From Verrucomicrobiota bacterium (lineage in GTDB: Bacteria > Verrucomicrobiota > Kiritimatiellia > SS1-B-03-39 > UBA6053): 43,891 bases of DNA. Positions 25,003 through 33,300 of the stretch are shown here, piece by piece (positions within the stretch are counted from its first letter, which is position 1; every line of letters begins with the position of its first letter). The position numbers were made by a program, and so were the translations under genes. The stretch lies in assembly GCA_020831635.1 (NCBI GenBank), contig JAFIGC010000032.1, positions 1-43,891 of the forward strand. Direction: 5' to 3'. The notes under the pieces were generated by a model. That model did no database searches. It saw only the letters and a program-made list of their open reading frames with translations, and was not told the origin of the DNA.

Positions 25003-26802
25003 TTAAAAAGCCCAGATGAAGGGTGCGAGACCGACGGCGGTGACACCGATGAGGAGACTCAGGGGAATGCCCACGCGGAAATAATCGGTGAATTTATACC
25101 CACCCGCCCCGTAGACCATGAGGTTGGTTTGATAGCCGATGGGGGTGGCGAAACTGGCGGACCCCGCGATCATGAGGCAAAATATGAACGGCAAGGGGTT
25201 CACGTCCATGCTCTCGGCGGTGGAGGCGGCAATGGGGAAGACAAGGGCCACGGCGGCGTTGTTGGTAATCAACTCCGTGAACAACACCGTGACCAGATAC
25301 ACCAAGGCCAAAGCCAGCCATGGAGAACCCGAGGCCACGCCCAGCAACACCGTCGCCAAGGCGGTGGCCGCGCCCGACTGATCCAAGGCGGCGCCAATGC
25401 CCAAGGCCGCGCCAATGACCATGAGCACATTCCATTCGATGCGACGGCGAGCCCGGGCGGCTGTGCAACAACCGCAGGCCAACATCAATCCCGCCGCCAA
25501 CAACGAAGCCTTGAGCATGCTCAGCAAGCCGAAGGCGGCCACGAGCACCATGCCGATCAGCACACAAAAGGCCATGACGGCTTTCGCGGGGGCGGGTACG
25601 TTGACATCTTCTTCCAAAGCATGCAAAAGATAGAAATCCCCTGAATCCCGCTGACGCGGTACGAAGCCGGCATGGGATTCAATCAGCAACACGTCCCCGG
25701 CTTTCAGGGGAATATCGCGCAAACTTCCCCGCAAACGTTCTCCGTTGCGGGCCATGGCAATGATCACGGCATTGTACTGCTGCCGGAATTTTCCTTCACG
25801 CAGGGTTTTTCCCACCAAGGGACAGGTATGGGAAACCACGGCCTCAACCAGTCTGCGGTCCTGCGGTAGCGGGGCCAAATCGAAAACCTTTTCGGAGGCC
25901 AGTTGGATCCCCTTGAGCTGCAACAAGTTTCGGATGGTTTCCAAATTGCCCGCGTACAGCAAGTGGTCCCCTTCCCGCACGCATTCCCCCACCGGCACCG
26001 GGGCAATCACTTCGTCCTCCCGCACCAATTCCACCAAATATCCGCCGGGGACGTCCACCAATTCGGTTTCGTTAAAGGGTTTGCCGATCAACGGACTTTT
26101 CGGGTCCACCACCAATTCCAGGGTAAATTCCTTGGGGTTGTTAAACACCTGCCCCGTCCCCTCCCGTTCGGGAAGCAGGCGTCGTCCCACGAATTGCATG
26201 AACATCAAACCCACCAGTGCACAGGGAAGTCCCAGTAGAGTGATTTGAAACATCGTGAATCCGGAGCCCCCATATCTGGAAACATACAGTCCATTCACCA
26301 CCAGATTGGTACTGGTGCCGATCAAGGTACACATCCCTCCGAAGATTGAAGCGTAACTCAAGGGAATTAAAAATTTGGACGGGGAAACCTTGTGTTTGCG
26401 GCACCACTCAATCACCACGGGAATAAAGAGGGCCACCACCGGGGTATTGTTCAAAAAAGCGCTCAACCCCGCGATAGGGGCCATGAGCCGAAAGCGCGCA
26501 CGATTGGGGTCGGTGACGTTCCCCGGTATCCATCGCGCCACCCACTTCAATCCGCCGGACTCCTGTAACCCCGCCACCACCATGTACAGCGCCCCCACGG
26601 TGACCAAGCCCTGGGAGCCAAACCCCGAAAGTGCCGCATCCGGGTCCAAGACTCCGAAAATCAGCAAAACCCCCAACCCGCCCACAAAGACCATGTCGGC
26701 GGGCACCGAAGTCATGACCAGCATCAAAAACAAACCCAAGACCACCCCCAGCGTAAGCCAGGCGTCGGGTGTGAGTTCGAAAATTGGTGAAAAATCGGGC
26801 AT
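25003..26802 (-). CDS. SLC13/DASS-type transporter with two RCK_C domains
   Basis: The 599-residue product is a membrane transporter of the divalent anion:Na+ symporter type. Inverted-repeat halves carry the paired signatures SAFLNNTPVVALFIPV with GTSTNLVVNG, and ITNNAAVALVFPIA with GYQTNLMVYG. Between them (about 195-400) lie two soluble RCK_C/TrkA-C domains (for example FNETELVDVPGGYLVELVRE and LREGKFRQQYNAVIIAMAR) that usually bind a ligand and gate transport. The start at 26802 (MPDFSPIF) gives the family length; the longer reading to 27171 only crosses the divergent promoter and the next gene. The substrate could be sulfate, which would suit the nearby sulfatase, or a dicarboxylate; sequence alone does not decide. 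Confidence 0.88.
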   Translation of the reverse strand: MPDFSPIFELTPDAWLTLGVVLGLFLMLVMTSVPADMVFVGGLGVLLIFGVLDPDAALSGFGSQGLVTVGALYMVVAGLQESGGLKWVARWIPGNVTDPNRARFRLMAPIAGLSAFLNNTPVVALFIPVVIEWCRKHKVSPSKFLIPLSYASIFGGMCTLIGTSTNLVVNGLYVSRYGGSGFTMFQITLLGLPCALVGLMFMQFVGRRLLPEREGTGQVFNNPKEFTLELVVDPKSPLIGKPFNETELVDVPGGYLVELVREDEVIAPVPVGECVREGDHLLYAGNLETIRNLLQLKGIQLASEKVFDLAPLPQDRRLVEAVVSHTCPLVGKTLREGKFRQQYNAVIIAMARNGERLRGSLRDIPLKAGDVLLIESHAGFVPRQRDSGDFYLLHALEEDVNVPAPAKAVMAFCVLIGMVLVAAFGLLSMLKASLLAAGLMLACGCCTAARARRRIEWNVLMVIGAALGIGAALDQSGAATALATVLLGVASGSPWLALALVYLVTVLFTELITNNAAVALVFPIAASTAESMDVNPLPFIFCLMIAGSASFATPIGYQTNLMVYGAGGYKFTDYFRVGIPLSLLIGVTAVGLAPFIWAF

Positions 26803-26847
26803 GTTCTCAAAAAGCAAGGGAAAGAAAAGAGTGGCGAAAGCAGGGAA

Positions 26848-26876
26848 TTCATATCGAATTGCATTTGAAATGAAAA
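26848..26876 (-). promoter_or_regulatory. Putative promoter of the SLC13 transporter
   Basis: On the minus strand TTTTCA and TATGAA are 17 nt apart, giving a leader of about 40 nt before the ATG at 26802, which has GAG 5 nt upstream. Confidence 0.4.
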
Positions 26877-26896
26877 TGTATTTTCTCGAATACGCA

Positions 26897-26925
26897 TTGA
26901 TTTTCCCGCCGAATAGGAATAGAAT
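26897..26925 (+). promoter_or_regulatory. Promoter of the HEXXH protease gene, leaderless geometry
   Basis: TTGATT (26897-26902), a 17-nt spacer and TAGAAT (26920-26925); the -10 ends exactly 6 nt before the ATG at 26932, and no Shine-Dalgarno is seen. Confidence 0.6.
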
Positions 26926-26931
26926 AATCCA

Positions 26932-28374
26932 ATGTTCTTTGGCCGTGCCCATACAGCCCGCCGTCGCGGATACAAGCCATGGCGTATATTCTTCCGTATC
27001 CTGAAATGGGCACGGTGGGTGGTGATGATCCTGCTGCTTCTCGGAACATACCAATTGGTCATTTGGAATAGAGACTACGACCCTCGTTTTTACCATTTTC
27101 TCAGTACCACGCCCGGGAGAACCCTGGCCAGGGTCATGAAGTGGCCGACTTTTTATAATCAAGAGCCCCACGACAAGCCCGAGTCCGAATATACCGTCTC
27201 CGAGCTAGCCTGGAAGCATCGTTTGGAAGAGCGGCTACGAAAATCCTGGCCCACCCATCGCTTGGTGACCCAGGCGGGAGAAGAGCATTTGGTGCGCATC
27301 TTGCAACGCACGGACGAAAATGTAACCGTGGAGCAATCCTTCGGAGGCAAGGGCCGGGTGATCAAGAACTTCCATCCCGACATGATCCGCAGTCTCAGCA
27401 CCTACAACGTTCCGCTGCCCACCATCACTTGGCGAGACGTGCGGTTCCAGATGGAGTATCCCCATTTCCAACTCATCCATTTTGGCCATTACACCGTATT
27501 GACCGACGCACCGTATTATCAGGTGATCGAAAGCGTGCGGGAGTTGGAACGCATGCATGGCCAGTATATGGAGTTGTTCGGCGATCTGGTGCAGCACCAA
27601 AGTGCGGCCCACAGTTTGCAAGTGCTTTTTTTCAGCGACGAAACCCAATATCGAGAGCATCAGGACAGTTCCGCCCCCGCCTTGGAAACCAGCGCCGGGT
27701 TCTACTCCCCCTTGGAGGACCGCATGGTGGTGTTCAACCAGTATCATTCCGAACATGCCAGAACCATGCGCGGCGAGATTCAGGATGAGATTAACCGCAT
27801 GATGTCCCAGGCAAACTCGTACAATGAACGACGGGCCATCGAAACCATGCAAAACAGCGTCAGCGAACAACTGTTGCTTCGAGGCCAAAGGGAAACCGTC
27901 GCCACGTTGCGGCACGAGGGTGCCCACCATCTTAGCTACACCCATGGCGTGCATTCGTGGTTTCACGCTGAAAACGGATGGCTGATCGAAGGGCTGGCCG
28001 TCTATTTCGAATCCGATCCCCCCGGCGAACTCCCACCAAGCCATCAACAGACTTTGTTTCATTTATTAAACAGCAATCGCATTCCCCCATTGAAAGATCT
28101 GCTTGCGGTTCGTAAACCGGAGGACTTTGAGAAGGAACTCCCGGGATACAAAGGATACGAAGCCTATGTACTATCGTGGGGCCTTTTCCATCTGGCCATG
28201 CAACCCGAATATCGGGATGCCTTTTTTGAATATATGCGTTTCATCCGCAATCCCTCCAATATTCGCGAAATCGTCGATGTCCCCCGGGTACAAATTCTCG
28301 CCCGCCACCTTGGCCTCGATCCCGAGGTCTTGGAGCAAAAATGGGTGGCGCACATGCATGCGTTCCTTCGGTAA
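26932..28374 (+). CDS. Membrane-anchored metalloprotease, DUF1570-like
   Basis: The 480-residue product has one N-terminal membrane anchor (WARWVVMILLLLGTYQLVIW, about 26-45) after a basic cytoplasmic tail, placing the rest outside the membrane. The zinc site is seen as TLRHEGAHHLSY (HEGAH fits HEXXH, about 324-335) followed ~25 residues on by GWLIEGLAVYFE, whose Glu would be the third ligand. This spacing is that of gluzincins such as DUF1570 proteins. The middle region (150-250) resembles the DUF1570 N-terminal part (YTVLTDAPYYQVIESVRELE). The substrate is unknown. The gene is divergent from the SLC13 transporter. Confidence 0.8.
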   Translation: MFFGRAHTARRRGYKPWRIFFRILKWARWVVMILLLLGTYQLVIWNRDYDPRFYHFLSTTPGRTLARVMKWPTFYNQEPHDKPESEYTVSELAWKHRLEERLRKSWPTHRLVTQAGEEHLVRILQRTDENVTVEQSFGGKGRVIKNFHPDMIRSLSTYNVPLPTITWRDVRFQMEYPHFQLIHFGHYTVLTDAPYYQVIESVRELERMHGQYMELFGDLVQHQSAAHSLQVLFFSDETQYREHQDSSAPALETSAGFYSPLEDRMVVFNQYHSEHARTMRGEIQDEINRMMSQANSYNERRAIETMQNSVSEQLLLRGQRETVATLRHEGAHHLSYTHGVHSWFHAENGWLIEGLAVYFESDPPGELPPSHQQTLFHLLNSNRIPPLKDLLAVRKPEDFEKELPGYKGYEAYVLSWGLFHLAMQPEYRDAFFEYMRFIRNPSNIREIVDVPRVQILARHLGLDPEVLEQKWVAHMHAFLR

Positions 28375-28395
28375 GGAACATTCATTTCCCACCAT

Positions 28396-28458
28396 TCCCC
28401 TCTACGCCCTCTGTGTCCTCCTGTTCAAAAACCATTCGGCGGATTGGAACGGTCTACT
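28396..28458 (+). repeat. Dispersed ~60-bp repeat, copy 2
   Basis: This is a copy of the repeat at 19873-19935, with about ten differences by eye. It lies between the convergent protease gene and hsdR. Confidence 0.75.
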
Positions 28459-28569
28459 CGTCCTCAAAATAATCCGTATCCAACCGCTTCAGGGTGATGG
28501 TCCGAATGGCGGACACACCAATTTGATACTTGATCACATGAAGTTAAAGCATGAAATCAGTTCATTCTT

Positions 28570-31500
28570 TCAACTACTCCACGCGTCCGCAAGGGCTTCC
28601 GCCTGCGCAATGACGAGTTGAATGGCTTCTTCCTGACCATCTGGCGGGTATTTGTATTTGCGTAGCAGGCGTTTGATCAGCAGACGCATCTTGGCCCGAA
28701 CGCTGTCACGCACCTGCCAGTCGACACTGGTGCTGGCGCGGAGCTTCTCGGTCAGCTCTGTAGCGAGTTTCTTCAGGGTTTCGTCGCCCATGGCTTGGAG
28801 CACTTCGGGACGTTCTGCGAGCGCGTCGTAAAAAGCGACTTCGTCTGGATTCAGGCCGAGAGCTTCGTCGCGCTGCATGGCCGCTTGCAAGTCTTTCGCC
28901 ATGGCGATCAGCTCTTCAATCACTTGGGCGGTCTCAATGGCCCGGTTGTGATATTTCCGTAGCGTTTCCTGCAGGCGGTCGCTGTATTTCTTTTCCTGGA
29001 CCACGTTCGTCCGTGTATTGGAGCGGATCTTGTCGAGCAGGAGACGTTGCAGCAGTTCAACCGCCAGATTCTGCGTTTTGAGGTTCCTGACATCTTCGAG
29101 AAATTCATCGGACAGCAGGCTGATATTCGGATTGTCCAATCCTGCGAGTGCGAAAACATCAATCACCCCCTCGGAGAGCACCGCATTGTCGAGGATCTGC
29201 TTGAGAACGGAGTCCTTGGTTTGCTTGGACGGCTTCTTGGGTGTCGTCGTGTCTTTGACGATGATCGCTTTGACCGCCGAGAAGAAAGCGATCTCTTCCC
29301 GCAGGGCTTTGGCTTCATCCAACGTGCTGCAGAGCGAATAGGATTTCGTGACGCTCACCATGACATCGGCGTAGCGCTTCTTGCCTTCTTTCAGCCCGAG
29401 GATGTGGTTGGCGGCGGGAATGAGCACGTCCAAAGGTTTTGTCCGGAACGCCGAATAGTCAAAACCGTGATACATGCCACGTATCACATCCATTTTCTCC
29501 AGGAGAATCGCGAAGGCATCTTCGGCTTTGACCGTGGGTTGACCTTTGCCCTTGGCGTCGGTGTAGGTTTTGACGGCCCGTTTCAGGTCACCGGCGATGC
29601 CAATGTAGTCGACCACGAGTCCCCCGGGTTTGTCTTTGAACACGCGGTTCACGCGGGCGATGGACTGGGCGAGGTTATGGCCTTTCATCGGCTTGTCGAT
29701 ATACATGGTGTGGCAACACGGGGCATCGAACCCCGTCAGCCACATGTCGCGTACAATCACAAGTTTCAGAGGGTCTTCGGGATCTTTGAAACGCTTCTCC
29801 AACCGCTTCTTCTCCTGCTTGGTGTAGATGTGGTCCTGCAACGCTTTCCGATCGGCGGCCATGCCGGTCATGATGACACGAATGGAGCCGTCCTCGGGAT
29901 TGTAGCCGATCTCATTCCCATCCTTTACTCTGCGGGTTCCCTCCCAACCGGGACGAAGCGCGATGATGGCGTCAAAAAGCGAAACGCAAATGTCACGGCT
30001 CATGCAGACAATCATGCCCTTTCCGTCCATCGCCTCGTTGCGGATCTCAAAATGCTGGACCAGAGCCGCGGCCACTTCCCGGATGCGGGGATCGGCGCCG
30101 ACAAGTTTCGCGAGTTGCGTCCACTTGCCTTTGATCTTCTCCCGGGAAGCCGCGTCTTCGTCGTCTTCGATAACCTCCTCCACCTCCTGGTTCAGGGCAT
30201 CGATCTCCGCGCGGTTGATATCCAGTTTGGCCAGACGGCTTTCGTAGAAAATTTCCACGGTGGCCCCGTCATCCACGGCATCCTGAATATCGTAGATACT
30301 GACATAATCGCCAAAGGTGCCCCGGGTGTCTTTGTCCTCCAGCGCGATGGGGGTTCCGGTGAAACCGATGAACGAAGCGTTTGGCAGCGCGTCGCGCATG
30401 TGCTTGGCATAACCGAATTTGTAGGCTCCGGTGTTCTTGTCCAACCGGGCCGCCAGCCCATACTGACTCCGATGCGCCTCGTCCGATACAACTATGATGT
30501 TGTGACGATCATTGAGTACGGGCATTTTAGATGTGGCAACATCACCCTCACCCCCGGCCCCTCTCCCAGGGGGAGAGGGGACTGGAGGAGTTGGCGGAGC
30601 AAACTTCTGAACAGTAGTGAATATGATTCCTCCAGACTGACGGGAGGCGAGTTTCTCTCGCAGTTCCTCGCGGCTGTCGGCCTGTTCGGGATCCTGTTTG
30701 AGCAAATCCTTGGCCAGACAAAACTGCTGATACAGTTGCCCATCCAAATCGTTGCGGTCGGTGACCACGACCAGGGTCGGATTGTTCATCTCCGGTTGCT
30801 GGAGGAGCATCCCCGCATAGCAGGCCATGGAAATACTCTTGCCCGATCCCTGGGTGTGCCAGAAAACCCCGGCCTTTTTCGACCCGGGAATCACTTCCCT
30901 GCCGTAATGGGCCCGGGGTTCTTTCACCACACCGTCCTCCTCCTGCCTCTCGGCCGCGATCAGGGTCACCCGCACCGCTTCCCGGACCCCGTGAAACTGA
31001 TGGTATCCGGCGATCTTTTTGATGAGCCTGTCCCCGTCCTGTTCGAAGAGAACGAAGAACCGCAGGTATTCGAGCAGATACTCCGGCTGGAAAAAGCCGC
31101 GAATAAGCGTTTCAAGCTGATATTCCAGGAGAGGTTTATCGTCCTCGTTTGCGATGGTCCGCCAGGGCATGAACCACTCCGGCGCGGCGGTGAGCGATCC
31201 GATGCGGGCATTGGCGCCATCACTGATGATCAGGGCCTCGTTGAAAATAAACAGATCCCCGATTTCCTCTTTGTAAGTCTGAATCTGGTCGTAGGCCTTC
31301 CAGATGTCGGCGTTTTGATCGGCGGGATTTTTGAGTTCCACCACCGCGATGGGCAGGCCGTTGATGAACACAACCAAATCCGGCCGACGCGGCTGCTTGC
31401 TGCCGAGGATGGTGAACTGGTTGACGACAAGCAGGTCGTTATTGGCCGGATTCTGAAAATCAATCAAGCGGGCCTGATCGTGCACCGTTTCGCCATCGGC

Positions 31501-31842
31501 ATTCGAATAATCTATCGCCACCCCGTTCAAGAGAAGCCGGTGAAAAGCCCGGTTGTTCTGAACCAGCGTCGGCTCACCCGGTTTGGTGGCCAGTTGAACA
31601 ACCTCCTCCACGGCGGCGGATGGAAGCCCGGGATTGAGGCGGGCGATGGCGGACGCCAACCGCCCCTTGAGAACCACCTCGCGATAGTCTATGCGCTGTG
31701 GCACCCTCACCCCATCCCTCTCCCGGGGGGAGAGGGGGTCGGATTCAAGGTCGGGCGCGATGTCCTTGCCGTGCACATAACTCCAGCCGGTGTCCTGAAA
31801 CCACTGGATGGCGTGCTGTTCGAGTTGGTTTTCGTTGATCAT
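28570..31842 (-). CDS. hsdR: Type I restriction enzyme, R subunit
   Basis: HsdR is the translocase and nuclease subunit of the EcoKI-like complex that cuts unmethylated DNA far from the target. The 1090-residue product has the PD-ExK nuclease (RRPDLVVFINGLPIAVVELKN: Asp155, Glu169, Lys171), Walker A HTQGSGKS (329-336), DEAH (454-457), GFTGTP (about 484), DMWLTGFDAPC and SIARVNRVFKDKPGG motifs, and a helical C-terminal domain. Two unusual in-frame segments rich in Pro, Ser, Gly and Arg, DPLSPRERDGVRV (about 35-47) and PPVPSPPGRGAGGEG (about 419-433), are encoded by a GC-rich palindromic repeat. It is last in the island's gene order, ~5.9 kb downstream of hsdS. Confidence 0.95.
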   Translation of the reverse strand: MINENQLEQHAIQWFQDTGWSYVHGKDIAPDLESDPLSPRERDGVRVPQRIDYREVVLKGRLASAIARLNPGLPSAAVEEVVQLATKPGEPTLVQNNRAFHRLLLNGVAIDYSNADGETVHDQARLIDFQNPANNDLLVVNQFTILGSKQPRRPDLVVFINGLPIAVVELKNPADQNADIWKAYDQIQTYKEEIGDLFIFNEALIISDGANARIGSLTAAPEWFMPWRTIANEDDKPLLEYQLETLIRGFFQPEYLLEYLRFFVLFEQDGDRLIKKIAGYHQFHGVREAVRVTLIAAERQEEDGVVKEPRAHYGREVIPGSKKAGVFWHTQGSGKSISMACYAGMLLQQPEMNNPTLVVVTDRNDLDGQLYQQFCLAKDLLKQDPEQADSREELREKLASRQSGGIIFTTVQKFAPPTPPVPSPPGRGAGGEGDVATSKMPVLNDRHNIIVVSDEAHRSQYGLAARLDKNTGAYKFGYAKHMRDALPNASFIGFTGTPIALEDKDTRGTFGDYVSIYDIQDAVDDGATVEIFYESRLAKLDINRAEIDALNQEVEEVIEDDEDAASREKIKGKWTQLAKLVGADPRIREVAAALVQHFEIRNEAMDGKGMIVCMSRDICVSLFDAIIALRPGWEGTRRVKDGNEIGYNPEDGSIRVIMTGMAADRKALQDHIYTKQEKKRLEKRFKDPEDPLKLVIVRDMWLTGFDAPCCHTMYIDKPMKGHNLAQSIARVNRVFKDKPGGLVVDYIGIAGDLKRAVKTYTDAKGKGQPTVKAEDAFAILLEKMDVIRGMYHGFDYSAFRTKPLDVLIPAANHILGLKEGKKRYADVMVSVTKSYSLCSTLDEAKALREEIAFFSAVKAIIVKDTTTPKKPSKQTKDSVLKQILDNAVLSEGVIDVFALAGLDNPNISLLSDEFLEDVRNLKTQNLAVELLQRLLLDKIRSNTRTNVVQEKKYSDRLQETLRKYHNRAIETAQVIEELIAMAKDLQAAMQRDEALGLNPDEVAFYDALAERPEVLQAMGDETLKKLATELTEKLRASTSVDWQVRDSVRAKMRLLIKRLLRKYKYPPDGQEEAIQLVIAQAEALADAWSS
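30543..30583 (-). repeat. In-frame palindromic repeat inside hsdR, second copy
   Basis: CACCCTCACCCCC followed by CCCCTCTCCC-AG-GGGGAGAGGGG (core 30558-30580). It encodes PVPSPPGRGAGGEGD in the linker between the FTTVQKF strand and the DEAH strand, where homologues have a short loop. The reading frame is kept. Confidence 0.8.
31702..31740 (-). repeat. In-frame palindromic repeat inside hsdR, first copy
   Basis: CACCCTCACCCCAT followed by the arms CCCTCTCCC (31716-31724) and GGGAGAGGG (31728-31736). It encodes SDPLSPRERDGVRV between the N-terminal helix and the YREVVLKGRL segment. Confidence 0.8.
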
Positions 31843-31860
31843 AAGGTGCGTTTCCTGTTA

Positions 31861-31895
31861 ATCCTGTATGAAGATTTAAACCGGATTTACAGGAT
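31861..31895 (+). repeat. Inverted repeat ATCCTGTA / TACAGGAT before hsdR
   Basis: The arms 31861-31868 and 31888-31895 are perfect complements, with further relatives of the same motif (CCTGTTA) just upstream. It overlaps the end of the first RhuM fragment and the hsdR leader. Confidence 0.7.
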
Positions 31896-31932
31896 GTTTT
31901 TATTGAATGTGCGTATTTCTGTAAAAATGCCA

Positions 31933-32028
31933 GTTCGTCGCGTAGCGACGTCCGAGGCATAGCCGTGGATTTCAATCCACGGAATGCCGGACCCAAACAA
32001 GGCCACGCCGCGTAGCGTCGCATGACGG
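31933..32028 (+). repeat. 96-bp palindromic element, copy 2
   Basis: This has the same three-hairpin order as 5388-5483 (inverted) and 32803-32898 (direct, 870 bp away). It lies inside the open tail of RhuM fragment A. Confidence 0.85.
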
Positions 32029-32163
32029 ACCTGGGGGTTTGAACCCCATCCGATTTTTCGGAGGCGACAGTTGTCCGGAAATCCCGGACTCCGGGTCACG
32101 CTCAACCTCATCGAAAAGGTTCTTGAGCCGCCTGTTTTCCTGCAAGTAAACAGAGGGCGAACG

Positions 32164-32180
32164 ATTCGGAATTTCCGAAT
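32164..32180 (+). repeat. Palindrome at the RhuM truncation point, copy A
   Basis: ATTCGGAA-T-TTCCGAAT marks the point where RhuM homology ends. The equivalent at 33034-33050 is ATCCGGAA-T-TTCCGGAT: one pair changed from T:A to C:G with pairing kept. Confidence 0.8.
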
Positions 32181-32466
32181 AGTTGACTCCGGGTCAATTT
32201 CCCCGCTTTCATATAGGGTTTTCAGGTGCTCATTGACAGTAGGCACCTCCACTTCAAAGAGATCCGCCATCAGCTTCTGCGAAAGCCAGATCGTCTCATT
32301 CTCAAAACGGCATTCGACACGACTCTTTCCATCCTCCGTGGTGTAGAGGAGAAATTCGCCGGTGGATTGGGGATTGGATTCTGTGGTTGACATTTTTAGG
32401 GTAAAAGTCGTTTGGTTACTTATCAGAATATGGATTTAGCCGGTCTGAAGATGTCGATGTCACAAG

Positions 32467-32508
32467 TTTGTCGCAAACGTTGTCGCGAAGTTGTCGCAAA
32501 GTTGTCGC
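32467..32508 (+). repeat. Four TTGTCGC direct repeats, iteron-like
   Basis: TTGTCGC starts at 32468, 32480, 32491 and 32502 (spacing 12, 11, 11 bp), followed by related TTGTCA motifs up to about 32567. It lies upstream of RhuM fragment A in its direction of transcription and could be a binding-site array or decayed coding sequence. Confidence 0.75.
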
Positions 32509-32562
32509 ACTTTTCTGCATAGCATTTGTCATAGGGTTGTCACAGCTCCGCGTCACAGCTTG

Positions 32563-32625
32563 TCATAGCTCCGGGACCCCATAATGGATGTGGGGGGTGA
32601 TCGTGAACGGGGGTTGTTGGTTCAT
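32563..32625 (-). pseudogene. Possible Fic-type N-terminal remnant
   Basis: GGAG 8 nt upstream and an ATG overlapping the previous stop (ATGA) begin a 20-residue ORF, MNQQPPFTITPHIHYGVPEL. The PPFTITP stretch resembles the start of many Fic proteins and of the Fic protein in this island (YKPPYSLTS). The frame then stops, so only a stub remains. Too short for certainty. Confidence 0.3.
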
Positions 32626-33254
32626 CCGCAGAACTCCTTCACGCTGGCGGTGTTGCTATAGCGTATGCGATATCGGCCAAGCAGCATGTTAATTTTCACG
32701 GGTAACCCCTCTGCGGGTTGACTCCTCCGCCTCAATTCGTCGCACAGCGAAATCCGAGGCATCTGGAGGAGGCCAACGCCAGCGCCCGGGGCATCCACTC
32801 CACTTCGTCGCGTAGCGACGTCCGAGGCATAGCCGTGGATTTCAATCCACGGAAAGCCGGAACCAAACAAGGACGCGCCGCGTAGCGTCGCCTGACGGAC
32901 CTGGGGGTTTGAACCCCATCCGATTTTTCGGAGGCGGCAGTTGTCCGGAAATCCCGGACTCCTGGTCACGCTCACCCTCATCGAAAAGGTTCTTGAGCCG
33001 TCTGTTTTCCTGCAAGTAAACAGAGGGCGAACCATCCGGAATTTCCGGATAGTTGCTTCCGGGGCGAGTTCCGCTTCCTCATATGGATTCTGAAGGTGTT
33101 CGTTGATCGTACGGACATCGCGATCAAATAGCTCCGCCATCAGTGCCTGCGAAAGCCAGATCGTCTCATTCTCAAAACGGCATTCGACACGACTCTTTCC
33201 ATCCTCCGTGGTGTAGAGGAGAAATTCGCCGATTTTATTATTGTGGGTGGTCAT
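32622..33254 (-). pseudogene. Truncated RhuM-like gene, fragment B, running into repeat DNA
   Basis: This is a second RhuM N-terminus (MTTHNNKIGEFLLYTTEDGK, ETIWLSQALMAELFDRDVR, ATIRKFRMV) with a tail made of the same repeat DNA as fragment A, 870 bp apart with no gap between the copies. The first ~85 coding bases are identical to fragment A, the DNA-binding-like middle differs clearly, and the repeat tail is again almost identical. The start at 33254 lies 46 bp after the STAND ATPase stop. It is longer than fragment A because a degenerate extra element follows. Probably non-functional. Confidence 0.7.
32803..32898 (+). repeat. 96-bp palindromic element, copy 3
   Basis: This is nearly identical to copy 2 at an offset of exactly 870 bp. 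A degraded fourth relative (TTCGTCGCACAGCGA) lies just before it, around 32738-32766. Confidence 0.85.
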
Positions 33255-33300
33255 GTCAGTATGAATAAATTGTGGTACGTGTTGTAACCAACACCAAAGA

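Larger units (their letters stand above)
31887..32393 (-). pseudogene. Truncated RhuM-like gene, fragment A, running into repeat DNA
   Basis: Residues 1-75 (GEFLLYTTEDGKSRVECRF, ETIWLSQKLMADLFEV, STIRKFRIV) match the N-terminus of the RhuM family, including the DNA-binding-like segment. RhuM proteins are usually over 300 residues and are common in type I restriction loci. After TIRKFRIV the reading frame enters repeat DNA (palindromes and the 96-bp element), giving 168 residues in all. I treat it as a remnant. A short fusion protein that keeps only the N-terminal domain cannot be ruled out, since the frame stays open. Confidence 0.7.

Noticed and set aside
29047-31962. Plus-strand ORF of 971 codons opposite hsdR
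   Set aside because: Antisense reading of hsdR, which has complete nuclease and helicase motifs. Length alone is explained by GC-rich codon bias.
32030-32075. tRNA-like T-arm (GGGGTTTGAACCCC) near the RhuM fragments
   Set aside because: No acceptor, D or anticodon arms can be folded around it, and it recurs 870 bp away as part of the repeat tail.
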